Of a stretch of DNA of 64,000 nucleotides, positions 26,989 to 35,444 are shown piece after piece. The position numbers and the translations under genes are program-made. Every line of letters starts with the position of its first letter. The stretch's first letter is position 1. Below the pieces are notes generated by a model that made no database searches, had not been told where the DNA came from, and worked only from the letters and a program-made list of their open reading frames with translations. This stretch comes from JACCWP01 sp963785115 (GTDB taxonomy: Bacteria > Actinomycetota > Actinomycetes > Propionibacteriales > Nocardioidaceae). The stretch covers positions 372,001 to 436,000 of the forward strand of contig CAWATY010000031.1 of NCBI GenBank assembly GCA_963785115.1. The letters run 5' to 3'.

Positions 26989-27023
26989 CCGTCGGGGCGG
27001 CCCACCAGGGCTAGGGGGACGAC

Positions 27024-27071
27024 GAGCCGGTGCGGCAGGACGGGTTACGACCCGTTCGGCCGTACCGGCTC
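27024..27071. terminator. Bidirectional terminator hairpin with UACG loop
   Basis: GAGCCGGT...ACCGGCTC outer arms and ACGGGT-TACG-ACCCGT inner arms form a stem of about 22 pairs with three mismatches, closed by a UACG tetraloop (UNCG type). It lies between the convergent ends of the secreted-protein gene (26988) and the LCP gene (27110). There is no U-tract, as is common for GC-rich actinobacterial terminators. Confidence 0.75.
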
Positions 27072-27109
27072 TCGTGCTGTTCGGCCTCGTGGACCGAGTC
27101 GGCGCCGGG

Positions 27110-28027
27110 TCAGCAACCGCCCTGGACCTGCGCGTCGGCACGCGCCCGGCTGATCAGGGAGTGGGCCTGGCCGATGTCGGGGAACACCACGCTGGCGCCA
27201 CCGACCGAGCCGGTGCCACCGCGTACCGGGCAGATCTGGATCTTGCCCGGGTCGACCTCCAGCACCGCGCGGGCCAGCCGGTAGAGCTCGGCGGGGGGGA
27301 GGTCGACGTCGACGTTCTTGAGGAACGACACCAGCAGCCGCTCGAGCTGGCCCGACTTCTCGGTCAGGTCCTGGACCTGGCGAAGCCCGGCGTTCAGCAG
27401 GTAGCCCTGGTCGCGGGAACGGTCGAAGTCGCCACCGGGCAGCGCGTGCCGCATCCGGGCGAAGGCCATCGCCTCGATCCCGTTCAGGTTGTTCATCCCG
27501 CGGTGGATGGTGGCCACCGGCAGGGTCCACGCGTACGGCGAGAACACCCGCACTCCCCCGATGCTGGAGATCATGTTGCGGACGCCCCAGAAGCTGGTGG
27601 TGAAGACGTAGTCGGGGGTGAGGCCCATCATGTTCGCCACCGACTGCGCCATCAGCTGGGGGCCGCCGTAGACCATCGACGCGTTGATCTTGTCCCGGCC
27701 GTGGCCGGGGATGTCGACGTAGGAGTCGCGCGGGATCCCGATCACCGTCGCGTGCCCGGTGCGAGCGTTGATCCCCACCAGCTGGATCGCGTCCGCGCGG
27801 CTCGCGAGCACCGCTTGACCCGGCCGGGCGTCGGACCCGAGCGCGAGGATCCAGACCACCTCGCGATCGGCGTCGACCGCGTGCGCGCCCTCGACCCGCA
27901 CCAGCGCCGCCTCGACCCGCGGCGTCGCCGAGTCGGGCAGCAGCACCGCGGTCAGCGCCAGCAGCACGGCCAGCGCCAGCCCGGTGCGCCACCGGTGCGC
28001 CCGCCCGGTCGTCGATGCCGCGCTCAC
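27110..28027 (-). CDS. LytR-CpsA-Psr (LCP) family protein
   Basis: A 305-residue protein with one N-terminal transmembrane helix (residues about 15-31) and an extracellular LCP domain: ILALGSDARPGQ, ASRADAIQLVGINARTGHATVIGIPRDSYVDIPGHGRDKINASM, and AMAFARMRHALPGGDFDRSRDQ (each segment quoted in part). The Arg and Asp residues that bind the polyprenyl diphosphate are present. LCP enzymes attach teichoic acid, arabinogalactan or capsule to peptidoglycan; the substrate here is unknown. GTG start overlaps the stop of the upstream lipoprotein. Confidence 0.92.
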   Translation of the reverse strand: MSAASTTGRAHRWRTGLALAVLLALTAVLLPDSATPRVEAALVRVEGAHAVDADREVVWILALGSDARPGQAVLASRADAIQLVGINARTGHATVIGIPRDSYVDIPGHGRDKINASMVYGGPQLMAQSVANMMGLTPDYVFTTSFWGVRNMISSIGGVRVFSPYAWTLPVATIHRGMNNLNGIEAMAFARMRHALPGGDFDRSRDQGYLLNAGLRQVQDLTEKSGQLERLLVSFLKNVDVDLPPAELYRLARAVLEVDPGKIQICPVRGGTGSVGGASVVFPDIGQAHSLISRARADAQVQGGC

Positions 28028-28785
28028 CGGCGGTCCCCCTTGCCGTCCTTGTCGTTCTCGTGGTCCTTGCCGTGGTCCTTGCCGTGGTCCTTGCCGTGGT
28101 CCTTGCCGTCGTTGCGGTGCGCGCGGGCGTACGAGCCGGGGGCACCACTGCTGCGCTCCAGGTCGTAGCCGAAGACCCGCCAGCCCGACCGGTCACGGGT
28201 CAGGTACAGCTCGCCCGTCACCGCCGACTCGACCTGCCCCCCGTCGTCGCGCTCGCCGACCAGCACCAGCTGCACCGCCGCCGTCACGCCCACTGCCGCG
28301 CCGCGGGGGGCGTAGCCGATCAGCCGCACCGTTCGGCGCGTGGGCACCACGCCACTGAGATCCCTGCCGGCCGTCAGATTGGTGGTCAGCCGCTGCTGCT
28401 TGGCCGCCTGCCGGGCCGCCCCGGGCGTGAAGGTCGCGAAGGCGTTGCCGACGCCGGATCCGCCTCCCGTCGGGTAGTCGAGGTTGACGAAGGCGTTGTC
28501 CATCCAGGTCGTCACCGCCCGACCCGCCCGCCGGCCCAGCTGGTCGGTGCGCGGCGACTTGGCACCCGGCCACCGGCCCCACACGTTCTTCACGTCGACC
28601 CGCACCGGAGCGGCGTCGATGTCGGGCCCGCCCTCGCCGGCACCCGACGGCAACGGGGTCGCGCCGCCGTCGTCGGAGTCGTCCGTGCAGGCCACCGCAC
28701 CGAGCGCCACCAGCAGGATCGACCCGGCCACGGTGGCGGCGCGGCGGGCGGCCTCCCGGAACCAGACGGCTCTGCGTGGGCGCAT
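28024..28785 (-). CDS. Putative lipoprotein with C-terminal KDHG repeats
   Basis: About 253 residues. The N-terminus has an arginine-rich n-region, a hydrophobic stretch and lipobox LGAVAC (Cys about residue 33), so it is probably lipid-anchored outside the cell. The middle (about 60-225) is an unrecognised alpha/beta domain containing WMDNAFVNLDYPTGGG. The tail is four KDHG units encoded by 12-bp repeats (28065-28112), giving a Lys/His/Asp-rich end that could bind metal. It is translationally coupled to the LCP gene (GTGA). ATG at 28785 is preferred; 28866 is an alternative. Confidence 0.72.
   Translation of the reverse strand: MRPRRAVWFREAARRAATVAGSILLVALGAVACTDDSDDGGATPLPSGAGEGGPDIDAAPVRVDVKNVWGRWPGAKSPRTDQLGRRAGRAVTTWMDNAFVNLDYPTGGGSGVGNAFATFTPGAARQAAKQQRLTTNLTAGRDLSGVVPTRRTVRLIGYAPRGAAVGVTAAVQLVLVGERDDGGQVESAVTGELYLTRDRSGWRVFGYDLERSSGAPGSYARAHRNDGKDHGKDHGKDHGKDHENDKDGKGDRR
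28065..28112. repeat. 12-bp tandem repeat encoding KDHG
   Basis: Four copies of a 12-bp unit (plus-strand GTCCTTGCCGTG) encode the Lys/Asp/His/Gly tail of the lipoprotein. The period keeps the reading frame. Confidence 0.85.
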
Positions 28786-28911
28786 CCGCCTAGGAGACCA
28801 CACGGCCGACCGGCCGGAGCGGCCGCCGCGCCCGTGAGGTACAAAGTTGAGCAACCTGAATGACATTCCGTGGCCTGACCCACGCGCTCACCGGTCCCGG
28901 GCTAGCCTGGG

Positions 28912-31900
28912 GTGGCCCGCAAGACCAGCGGGGCCGGTCCGCGTCCGGCGCCGCCGACCAGACTGATTGAGGCGATCCAGGCCGTGGCTGAGTCCGACCA
29001 GAGCAACCCCCTCGCACAGTTCGGTGCGAACGAGTGGCTCGTCGACGAGATGTACGAGCGTTACCGCCAGGACCCTGACTCGGTCGACAAGGCGTGGTGG
29101 AGCTTCTTCCGCAACCGTCGCGACGACGACTCGACCAACGGCACGCCCGAGCGGACCGCGAAGCACTCCGCGGACAAGCCGTCCCACAGGGAGCCGTCCA
29201 AGGACGAGGGGTCAACGAAGGAGCCGAGCAAGAAGGAGCCGAGCAAGAAGGAGCCGAGCAAGGAGCCGAGCAAGAAGGAGCCCAAGGCGAAGGACGAGCC
29301 GAGCACGCCGCCGCGCACCGAGGCGCCGGCCGAGCAGCGCACCGAGCGGCAGCGTGCCGAGGGTCGGCCCGCGCCGTCGTCGGAGGCCGACGGCGCCACG
29401 GTGCGAGCGGCCGGCAGCGGGCCGGACACCGCCAAGGCCTCGACGCAGCCGGTGACCAAGGAGCCGCCCAAACCTGACCTGCCGGAGGTCAAGGCCGAGC
29501 CCGAGCACAAGCCGCTGAAGGGTGCCGCGGCGCGCACGGTCACCAACATGGACGCCAGCCTGCAGGTGCCGACGGCCACCAGCGTGCGGTCGGTGCCGGT
29601 CAAGCTGCTCATCGACAACCGCATCGTCATCAACAACCATCTCGCCCGGGCCCGCGGCGGCAAGGTGTCGTTCACGCACCTGATCGGCTACGCGCTCGTC
29701 AAGGCGTTGCGCGAGATGCCGGAGATGAACAACGGCTTCGAGATCGTCGACGGCAAGCCGAACCTGGTGGTGCCGCCGCACGTCAACCTCGGGCTGGCGA
29801 TCGACGTCCCCAAGCCCGACGGAACGCGTCAGCTGCTGGTGCCGTCGATCAAGGCAGCGGAGGCGATGGACTTCGCCACCTTTTGGAGCGCCTACGAGGA
29901 CGTCGTCCGCAAGGCGCGCAACAACAAGCTCACCGTCGACGACTTCACCGGAACGTCCATCACGCTGACCAATCCGGGCACGATCGGCACCAACCACTCC
30001 GTCCCGCGACTGATGCGGGGTCAGGGCTGCATCATCGGTGTCGGGTCGATGGACTACCCGGCCGCCTACGAGGGCGCCTCGGACAAGACCCTCAACGACC
30101 TCGCCGTCAGCAAGGTCATGACGCTGACGTCGACCTACGACCACCGGATCGTGCAGGGCGCGCAGTCCGGTGAGTTCCTGCGCCGACTGCACCGGCTGCT
30201 GCTCGGCGACGAGGGCTTCTACGACGACATCTTCGCGGCACTGCGGATCCCGTACGAGCCGATCCGCTGGAGCGAGGACATCTCGGCCAGCCACGACGAC
30301 GAGATCAACAAGCAGGCGCGGGTCCTCGAGTTGATCCACGCCTACCGGGTGCGCGGGCACATCATGGCCGACACCGACCCGCTGGAGTACCGCCAGCGCA
30401 GTCACCCCGACCTCGACGTCGGCACCCACGGCCTGACGCTGTGGGATCTCGACCGCGAGTTCGCCACGGGCTCGTTCGGCGGCGAGCAGCGCCGCTTCAT
30501 GAAGCTGCGCCACGTGCTCGGCATCCTGCGTGACTCGTACTGCCGCACGGTCGGCATCGAGTACATGCACATCCAGGACCCCGAGCAGCGGCGCTGGATC
30601 CAGGAGCGGGTCGAGCGCGGGCACGAGAAGCCACCCCGCGAGGAGCAGCTGCGGATCCTGCACAAGCTCAACCAGGCCGAGGCGTTCGAGACGTTCCTGC
30701 AGACGAAGTTCGTCGGGCAGAAGCGGTTCAGCCTCGAGGGCAGCGAGACCACCGTGCCCGTGCTCGACGAGCTCTGCGAGGCCGCCGCAGGGGCCGACCT
30801 CGACGAGGTGTGCATCGGCATGGCCCACCGGGGGCGGCTCAACGTGCTGGTCAACATCGTGGGCAAGAGCCCGGCACAGGTGTTCCGCGAGTTCGAGGGC
30901 AACATCGACCCGCGGACGGTCCAGGGGTCCGGCGACGTGAAGTACCACCTCGGCGCCGAGGGCCGTTTCACGGCCGGCAACGGCGACACCATCAAGGTGT
31001 CGGTCGCGGCCAACCCGTCGCACCTGGAGGCTGTCGACCCCGTCCTCGAGGGCATCGCGCGGGCCAAGCAGGACGTCCTGAACCGCGGGGCCGCCTACCC
31101 GGTGCTCCCGCTGCTGGTGCACGGTGACGCAGCGTTCGCGGGTCAGGGCGTGGTGGCCGAGACCCTGAACCTGTCCCAGCTGCGGGGCTACCGCACCGGC
31201 GGCACGGTGCACGTCGTCGTCAACAACCAGGTGGGCTTCACGACGTCGCCGGCATCGTCGCGGTCGTCGCTGTACTGCACCGACGTCGCCCGGATGGTGC
31301 AGGCACCGATCTTCCACGTCAACGGCGACGACCCCGAGGCGTGCATCCGGGTCGCCCGACTCGCCTTCGAGTACCGGCAGGCCTTCAACAAGGACGTCGT
31401 GATCGACCTGGTCTGCTACCGCAAGCGGGGCCACAACGAGGGTGACGACCCGAGCTTCACCCAGCCGCTGATGTACGACCTGATCGAGAACAAGCGCTCG
31501 GTCCGCAAGCTCTACACCGAGGCGCTGGTCGGCCGTGGCGACATCACCATCGAGGAGGCCGAGCAGGCGCTGCGCGACTACCAGCAGCAGCTGGAGAGGG
31601 TCTTCTCCGAGGCGCGTGGGGCAAAGAACGCGTCGTACGAGACGACGCCCGACTATCCCGACAAGCCCGAGGCCGAGGGACTGAGCACGGCGATCACCGC
31701 CGAGACGCTGAAGACGATCGCCGACGCGTACGCCAGCCCGCCCCAGGACTTCACCGTGCACCCCAAGGTGATGCCGCAGTTGCAGCGGCGGGCAACGGCG
31801 ATCGCCGACGGCCCGATCGACTGGGCGACGAGCGAGATCATCGCGTTCGGTGCGCTGCTGATGGACGGCCGGCCGGTGCGGCTGTCCGGCCAGGACTCGC

Positions 31901-32853
31901 GCCGCGGCACGTTCGCGCAGCGCTTCGCCACGATCATTGACCGGCGCACGGGCGACGAGTGGACGCCGCTGACCCGGCTCAGCGACGACCAGGCGCAGTT
32001 CTACATCTACGACTCGCTGCTCTCCGAGTACGCGGTGATGGGCTTCGAGTACGGCTACTCGGTGGCCCGGCCGGAGGCGCTGGTGCTGTGGGAGGCGCAG
32101 TTCGGCGACTTCCTGAACGGCGCCCAGACCGTGATCGACGAGTACATCGCCTCCGGTGAGGCCAAGTGGGCCCAGCGCTCCGGCGTCGTGCTGCTGCTCC
32201 CGCACGCCTACGACGGGCAGGGCCCGGACCACTCCTCCGCGCGGATCGAGCGGTTCCTCACGCTGGCCGGCGACGACGCGATGCGGGTGGCCCAGCCGAG
32301 CACTCCGGCGAACTACTTCCACCTGCTGCGGCTGCAGTCGCTCAGCGACAAGCACAAGCCGCTGGTCGTGTTCACGCCGAAGTCGATGCTGCGCAACAAG
32401 GCCGCGGTGTCGCAGCCGGCCGACTTCACCGACGGCTCCTTCCAGCCGGTGCTGGGCGACGACTCCCTCGATCCGGACCGGGTCGAGACGCTGCTGCTGT
32501 GCTCGGGCAAGGTCGCCTGGGAGCTGCGCGCCGAGCGGGCCAAGCGGCAGGGCGACGACCCGACCACGGCGGTGGCGACGGTGGAGCGGCTCTACCCGCG
32601 TCCGGTCAACGAGCTGTCCGCCCTGATCTCCTCGTACCCGAAGCTGCGCGAGATCCGCTGGGTGCAGGACGAGCCGATGAACATGGGCCCGTGGCCGCAC
32701 CTGGCGCTGCACCTGCCCGGCGAGCTCGCCGACGTCCTCGACGGCCGGGAGATCCACCGGATCTCCCGCCCCGAGTCGTCGGCGCCCGCGGTGGGGCAGG
32801 CGTCCCGCCACGCCGAGGAGCAGAAGACGCTCCTCGCCGAGGCGCTGTCCTGA
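28912..32853 (+). CDS. kgd: Multifunctional 2-oxoglutarate decarboxylase/dehydrogenase (E1o-E2o fusion)
   Basis: TCA-cycle enzyme that decarboxylates 2-oxoglutarate with TPP and carries an E2-type succinyltransferase domain, 1313 residues. Order: short N-terminal helical segment with FGANEWLVDEMYERY (about 43-57), a Lys/Ser/Pro/Glu-rich linker (about 80-205), the E2 catalytic domain with DHRIVQG near 416, then the E1 domain with AHRGRLNVLVNIVGKSPAQ near 635 and GDVKYHLG near 675. Like the mycobacterial enzyme it lacks a lipoyl domain. GTG at 28912 is the first start; GTG at 28984 is a real alternative, as TAGCCT at 28902-28907 could be a -10 box. Confidence 0.95.
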   Translation: MARKTSGAGPRPAPPTRLIEAIQAVAESDQSNPLAQFGANEWLVDEMYERYRQDPDSVDKAWWSFFRNRRDDDSTNGTPERTAKHSADKPSHREPSKDEGSTKEPSKKEPSKKEPSKEPSKKEPKAKDEPSTPPRTEAPAEQRTERQRAEGRPAPSSEADGATVRAAGSGPDTAKASTQPVTKEPPKPDLPEVKAEPEHKPLKGAAARTVTNMDASLQVPTATSVRSVPVKLLIDNRIVINNHLARARGGKVSFTHLIGYALVKALREMPEMNNGFEIVDGKPNLVVPPHVNLGLAIDVPKPDGTRQLLVPSIKAAEAMDFATFWSAYEDVVRKARNNKLTVDDFTGTSITLTNPGTIGTNHSVPRLMRGQGCIIGVGSMDYPAAYEGASDKTLNDLAVSKVMTLTSTYDHRIVQGAQSGEFLRRLHRLLLGDEGFYDDIFAALRIPYEPIRWSEDISASHDDEINKQARVLELIHAYRVRGHIMADTDPLEYRQRSHPDLDVGTHGLTLWDLDREFATGSFGGEQRRFMKLRHVLGILRDSYCRTVGIEYMHIQDPEQRRWIQERVERGHEKPPREEQLRILHKLNQAEAFETFLQTKFVGQKRFSLEGSETTVPVLDELCEAAAGADLDEVCIGMAHRGRLNVLVNIVGKSPAQVFREFEGNIDPRTVQGSGDVKYHLGAEGRFTAGNGDTIKVSVAANPSHLEAVDPVLEGIARAKQDVLNRGAAYPVLPLLVHGDAAFAGQGVVAETLNLSQLRGYRTGGTVHVVVNNQVGFTTSPASSRSSLYCTDVARMVQAPIFHVNGDDPEACIRVARLAFEYRQAFNKDVVIDLVCYRKRGHNEGDDPSFTQPLMYDLIENKRSVRKLYTEALVGRGDITIEEAEQALRDYQQQLERVFSEARGAKNASYETTPDYPDKPEAEGLSTAITAETLKTIADAYASPPQDFTVHPKVMPQLQRRATAIADGPIDWATSEIIAFGALLMDGRPVRLSGQDSRRGTFAQRFATIIDRRTGDEWTPLTRLSDDQAQFYIYDSLLSEYAVMGFEYGYSVARPEALVLWEAQFGDFLNGAQTVIDEYIASGEAKWAQRSGVVLLLPHAYDGQGPDHSSARIERFLTLAGDDAMRVAQPSTPANYFHLLRLQSLSDKHKPLVVFTPKSMLRNKAAVSQPADFTDGSFQPVLGDDSLDPDRVETLLLCSGKVAWELRAERAKRQGDDPTTAVATVERLYPRPVNELSALISSYPKLREIRWVQDEPMNMGPWPHLALHLPGELADVLDGREIHRISRPESSAPAVGQASRHAEEQKTLLAEALS

Positions 32854-32863
32854 CGTCCGGGCG

Positions 32864-33040
32864 ATGTACGACACCGACCGCGGCATCGAGGAGCTCGCGA
32901 CCCGACGGGGCGACGACGAAGTCACGCTGACCTGGCTGGCCGACCGGCTGGTCGAGTTCGTCGACCTGCACCCCGAGTTCGAGAACCCCGTCGACCGCCT
33001 CGCCACCTGGCTGGCCCGCCTCGACGACCCCGACGACTGA
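32864..33040 (+). CDS. 58-residue protein following kgd (DUF6104-like)
   Basis: A short conserved-looking ORF 10 bases after the kgd stop: it begins MYDTDRGIEELATRRGDDEV and ends LATWLARLDDPDD. Size, position and the TDRGIEEL / ATWLARLDD blocks match what I recall of DUF6104 proteins next to kgd in Streptomyces. It is acidic and helical, with no membrane segment or metal motif. Function is unknown; the position suggests a link with the oxoglutarate complex. Codon use matches the neighbours. Confidence 0.8.
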   Translation: MYDTDRGIEELATRRGDDEVTLTWLADRLVEFVDLHPEFENPVDRLATWLARLDDPDD

Positions 33041-33042
33041 CG

Positions 33043-33180
33043 ATCCGCGGCTTGCGGTTGCGCCATCCGCGGCATCTGGTTGCGCCATCCGCGGCTTGCG
33101 GTTGCGCGATCCGCGGCATCTGGTTGCGCCGTCCGCGGCTTTCGGTTGCGCCATCCGAGCGGGGTTGCGCGATCCGCTCG
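33043..33180. repeat. 22-bp tandem repeat, about 6 copies, behind kgd-DUF6104
   Basis: Five full 22-bp units plus two shortened ones fill the gap between convergent genes, starting 3 bases after the TGA at 33040. Core: ATCCGCGGC then a variable 4 bases (TTGC or ATCT, alternating) then GGTTGCGC. The same unit recurs in the opposite orientation at 34311-34361. No promoter or gene is seen in this stretch. Confidence 0.9.
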
Positions 33181-33183
33181 TGA

Positions 33184-33807
33184 TCAACCCGCCATCGCGG
33201 CGCGGATGACGGCCTTCGCGCTGCGGAGCTCGTCCTCGTTCACCGCGTGCGGCATGCCCGGAAAGGTCTGCTGCTCGACCTCTGCGCCACGGCGGGTCAG
33301 CACCTCGGCCGTCGCACGTACCCGTTCGACCGGAACGTGCGGGTCAGGATCGCTGGTTCCGCAGAACACGGGGGTGCCGGCAAACGTTGCCGGACCCTCC
33401 CACGTGGTGCCCTCCGGCCCGATCGCGCCGCCGGTCAGCAGCACCAGTCCCCCGTAGCGCGCGGGATGCCGCAGCGCGTACTCAGCAGCCAGGCAGGCTC
33501 CTTGCGAGAACCCCATCAGCACGAGCTTCGACCGCGACAGGCCGGCCGCCTCCACGTCTGCCACGACCTCGCCCACCGTCTCCAAGGACCGCGTGAGCCA
33601 GGGCTCGTTGTCATCGATCGGCGCCAGGAAGGACTGCGGGTACCACGTGTTGCCCGGGGCCTGGGGTGCCAACCAGCTGACCGGTAGGTCACGGAACGTT
33701 GCGGCCAACTCGAGCATCGACGCCGCGGTGCCACCGCGACCGTGCAGCAGCACGACCGCGACCGCTGCAGAGCCCAGCGCGGCACCGTCGCGGTAGCTCT
33801 CAGCCAT
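33184..33807 (-). CDS. Phospholipase/carboxylesterase-family alpha/beta hydrolase
   Basis: A 207-residue serine hydrolase. Oxyanion segment LLHGRGGTAASML is near residue 20, the nucleophile elbow GFSQGACLAAEYAL near 106, the acid near CGTSDPDPHVP (about 160) and the histidine in FPGMPHAVNEDE (about 190). Homologues hydrolyse short acyl esters or lysophospholipids; the true substrate is unknown. ATG at 33807 overlaps the end of the upstream acetyltransferase gene. Confidence 0.87.
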   Translation of the reverse strand: MAESYRDGAALGSAAVAVVLLHGRGGTAASMLELAATFRDLPVSWLAPQAPGNTWYPQSFLAPIDDNEPWLTRSLETVGEVVADVEAAGLSRSKLVLMGFSQGACLAAEYALRHPARYGGLVLLTGGAIGPEGTTWEGPATFAGTPVFCGTSDPDPHVPVERVRATAEVLTRRGAEVEQQTFPGMPHAVNEDELRSAKAVIRAAMAG

Positions 33808-34291
33808 CACGCACCATCCTGATCTCGTCGGCCTCGAACCGCGGCTCGGGCTTGATCGTGCCGTCCTCGACGAATCCGTGCTTGCGATAGAACCGCCGCG
33901 CCCTGGCGTTGGCCTCGAAGACCCACAGGGACGCCGGCCGCTCGGCGATGACGGCCCGCATCAACCTCAGGCCCAGCCCCGTCCCCCAGTAGGCGGCCCG
34001 GGCGTAGCAGGCGTAGAGCTCGAGCAGGTGCGGCAGGTCGTCGTCGCGGTTCGGCCCGGCCGAGGCGAGCCCCACCACGTCATCGCCGTCCACCGCGATC
34101 CAGCGCTCGTCGCCCCTGGTGAGCTGCCGCGTCCACGCCGCCACCCGGCCCTCCAGGTCGCCGGTCAGCGCGGCGAGCCGCTCAGGCTCGACGATCCCGG
34201 TGTAGGCCTCGCCCCAGCAGGCGGCATGGCAGCGCGCGCCCGCTTCCGCGTCGGCCAGCGTGGCGCGGCGTACGACCACCTGGTCGGTCAC
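33800..34291 (-). CDS. GNAT-family N-acetyltransferase
   Basis: A 163-residue protein with the GNAT fold: N-terminal VVVRRATLADAEAGARCHA, acetyl-CoA loop YWGTGLGLRLMRAV near residue 108, and the C-terminal ANARARRFYRKHGFVEDGTI. Substrate is unknown. GTG at 34291 is fixed by GGAGGGAGC nine bases upstream. It overlaps the downstream hydrolase by 8 bases and is preceded by the inverted copy of the 22-bp repeat. Confidence 0.88.
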   Translation of the reverse strand: MTDQVVVRRATLADAEAGARCHAACWGEAYTGIVEPERLAALTGDLEGRVAAWTRQLTRGDERWIAVDGDDVVGLASAGPNRDDDLPHLLELYACYARAAYWGTGLGLRLMRAVIAERPASLWVFEANARARRFYRKHGFVEDGTIKPEPRFEADEIRMVRDG

Positions 34292-34310
34292 GACGCTCCC
34301 TCCACTAGGC

Positions 34311-34361
34311 ACGGATCGTGCAACCGAACGCCACGGATCGCGCAACCAAACGCCACGGATC
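34311..34361. repeat. 22-bp repeat, inverted locus
   Basis: Two full 22-bp units (ACGGATCGYGCAACCRAAC then GCC) and a partial third. Reverse-complemented, they match the repeat at 33043-33180. The array reaches the stop codon of the oxidoreductase gene (34360-34362), so it forms that gene's 3' flank. Confidence 0.85.
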
Positions 34362-35328
34362 AGCGGGTGAGGACGATCTTGCCGAAGACGTCGCCGGCGG
34401 CGATGGCGGCCAGGCCGTCGCGGGCCTGGTCCATGGGCAGCGTGCGGTCGATCAGCGGGGTCGAGCCCGAGAGCGCGAGGAACTCCGCGAGCCGGCGCAG
34501 CTCGTCGCGGGTGCCCATCGTCGAGCCCTGGATGCGCAGCTGGAGGAAGAACACCCGGTTCAGCTCGCCCTGCTCGGGCGTGAAGCCGGACGTCGCTCCC
34601 GCGATCACCAGCGTGCCGCCGGACCGCAGCGCCTTGATCGAGTGCGACCAGGTGGCGGCGCCGACGGTCTCCATCACCGCGTCCACCCGCTGCGGCAGCC
34701 GGGCGCCGGTCTCCAGCGCCTCGTGCGCGCCGAGCTCCTCCGCCCGCCGGCGCTTGGTCTCGTCCCGGCTGGTGGCGAAGACCCGCAGCCCCGCGGCCCG
34801 CGCGAGCACGATCAGCGCGGTCGCGACGCCGCCCCCCGCGCCCTGCACCAGGACGCTGTCGCCGGGCTGCACGCCCGCCTGGGTGAACAGCATCCGGTAC
34901 GCGGTCAGCCACGCGGTGGGCAGGCAGGCGGCCTGCTCGAACGACAGGCCCTCCGGCTTGGCCACCACGTTGCGTGCAGGCACCCGGACGACGTCGGCGA
35001 ACGTGCCCGGCCAGCGCTCGGACAGCAGGGACCGCTTGGGGTCGAGGGTCTCGTCGCCCATCCAGGAGGGGTCGCTGATCACGGCATGCACCAGCACCTC
35101 GGTGCCGTCGTCGGTCGTGCCTGCCGCGTCGCAGCCGAGCGTCATCGGCAGCTTGTCGTCGGGGAGGCCGACGCCCTGCAGCGACCAGTAGTCGTGGTGG
35201 TTGATCGCAGCGGCGCGCACCCGTACGGCCACCCAGTCGTCCGGGACGTCCGGTTCGGGCTGCTCCCCCACGACCAATCCGGACAGCGGGTCGTCCTTGC
35301 TGGTGCTCTGGGCGTAGACGGCGAACAT
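34360..35328 (-). CDS. MDR-type zinc-less alcohol dehydrogenase/quinone oxidoreductase
   Basis: A 322-residue medium-chain dehydrogenase/reductase. The N-terminal GroES-like domain has AAAINHHDYWSLQGVG and the PMTLGCDAAGT motif; the Rossmann segment SVLVQGAGGGVATALIVLARAAG is near residue 165 and favours NADP(H) (followed by ATSRDETKRR). The structural-zinc cysteine cluster is absent. It probably reduces a small carbonyl or quinone; substrate unknown. Divergent from the RsbW-like gene across about 115 bases. Confidence 0.85.
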   Translation of the reverse strand: MFAVYAQSTSKDDPLSGLVVGEQPEPDVPDDWVAVRVRAAAINHHDYWSLQGVGLPDDKLPMTLGCDAAGTTDDGTEVLVHAVISDPSWMGDETLDPKRSLLSERWPGTFADVVRVPARNVVAKPEGLSFEQAACLPTAWLTAYRMLFTQAGVQPGDSVLVQGAGGGVATALIVLARAAGLRVFATSRDETKRRRAEELGAHEALETGARLPQRVDAVMETVGAATWSHSIKALRSGGTLVIAGATSGFTPEQGELNRVFFLQLRIQGSTMGTRDELRRLAEFLALSGSTPLIDRTLPMDQARDGLAAIAAGDVFGKIVLTR

Positions 35329-35444
35329 GGCACCTGAGCGTAGGTGGGGCCGACCCGGTCCGCCGGGCCCCCTCCGGCGTTATGGTGATCCCCACGTCCG
35401 GCGACCCCCGCGTCGGCCACCTGTCAGGAGGACCTGCGCCGGTG

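Noticed and set aside
29212..33075. A 1287-codon open frame antisense to kgd
   Set aside because: In DNA of about 70% GC, the antisense frames of real genes often lack stops. This frame has no ribosome site, mirrors the codon structure of kgd, and its protein is an Arg/Leu/Val-rich reflection.
33043..33180. CRISPR array
   Set aside because: The 22-bp units are directly adjacent with no unique spacers, and no cas genes are present.
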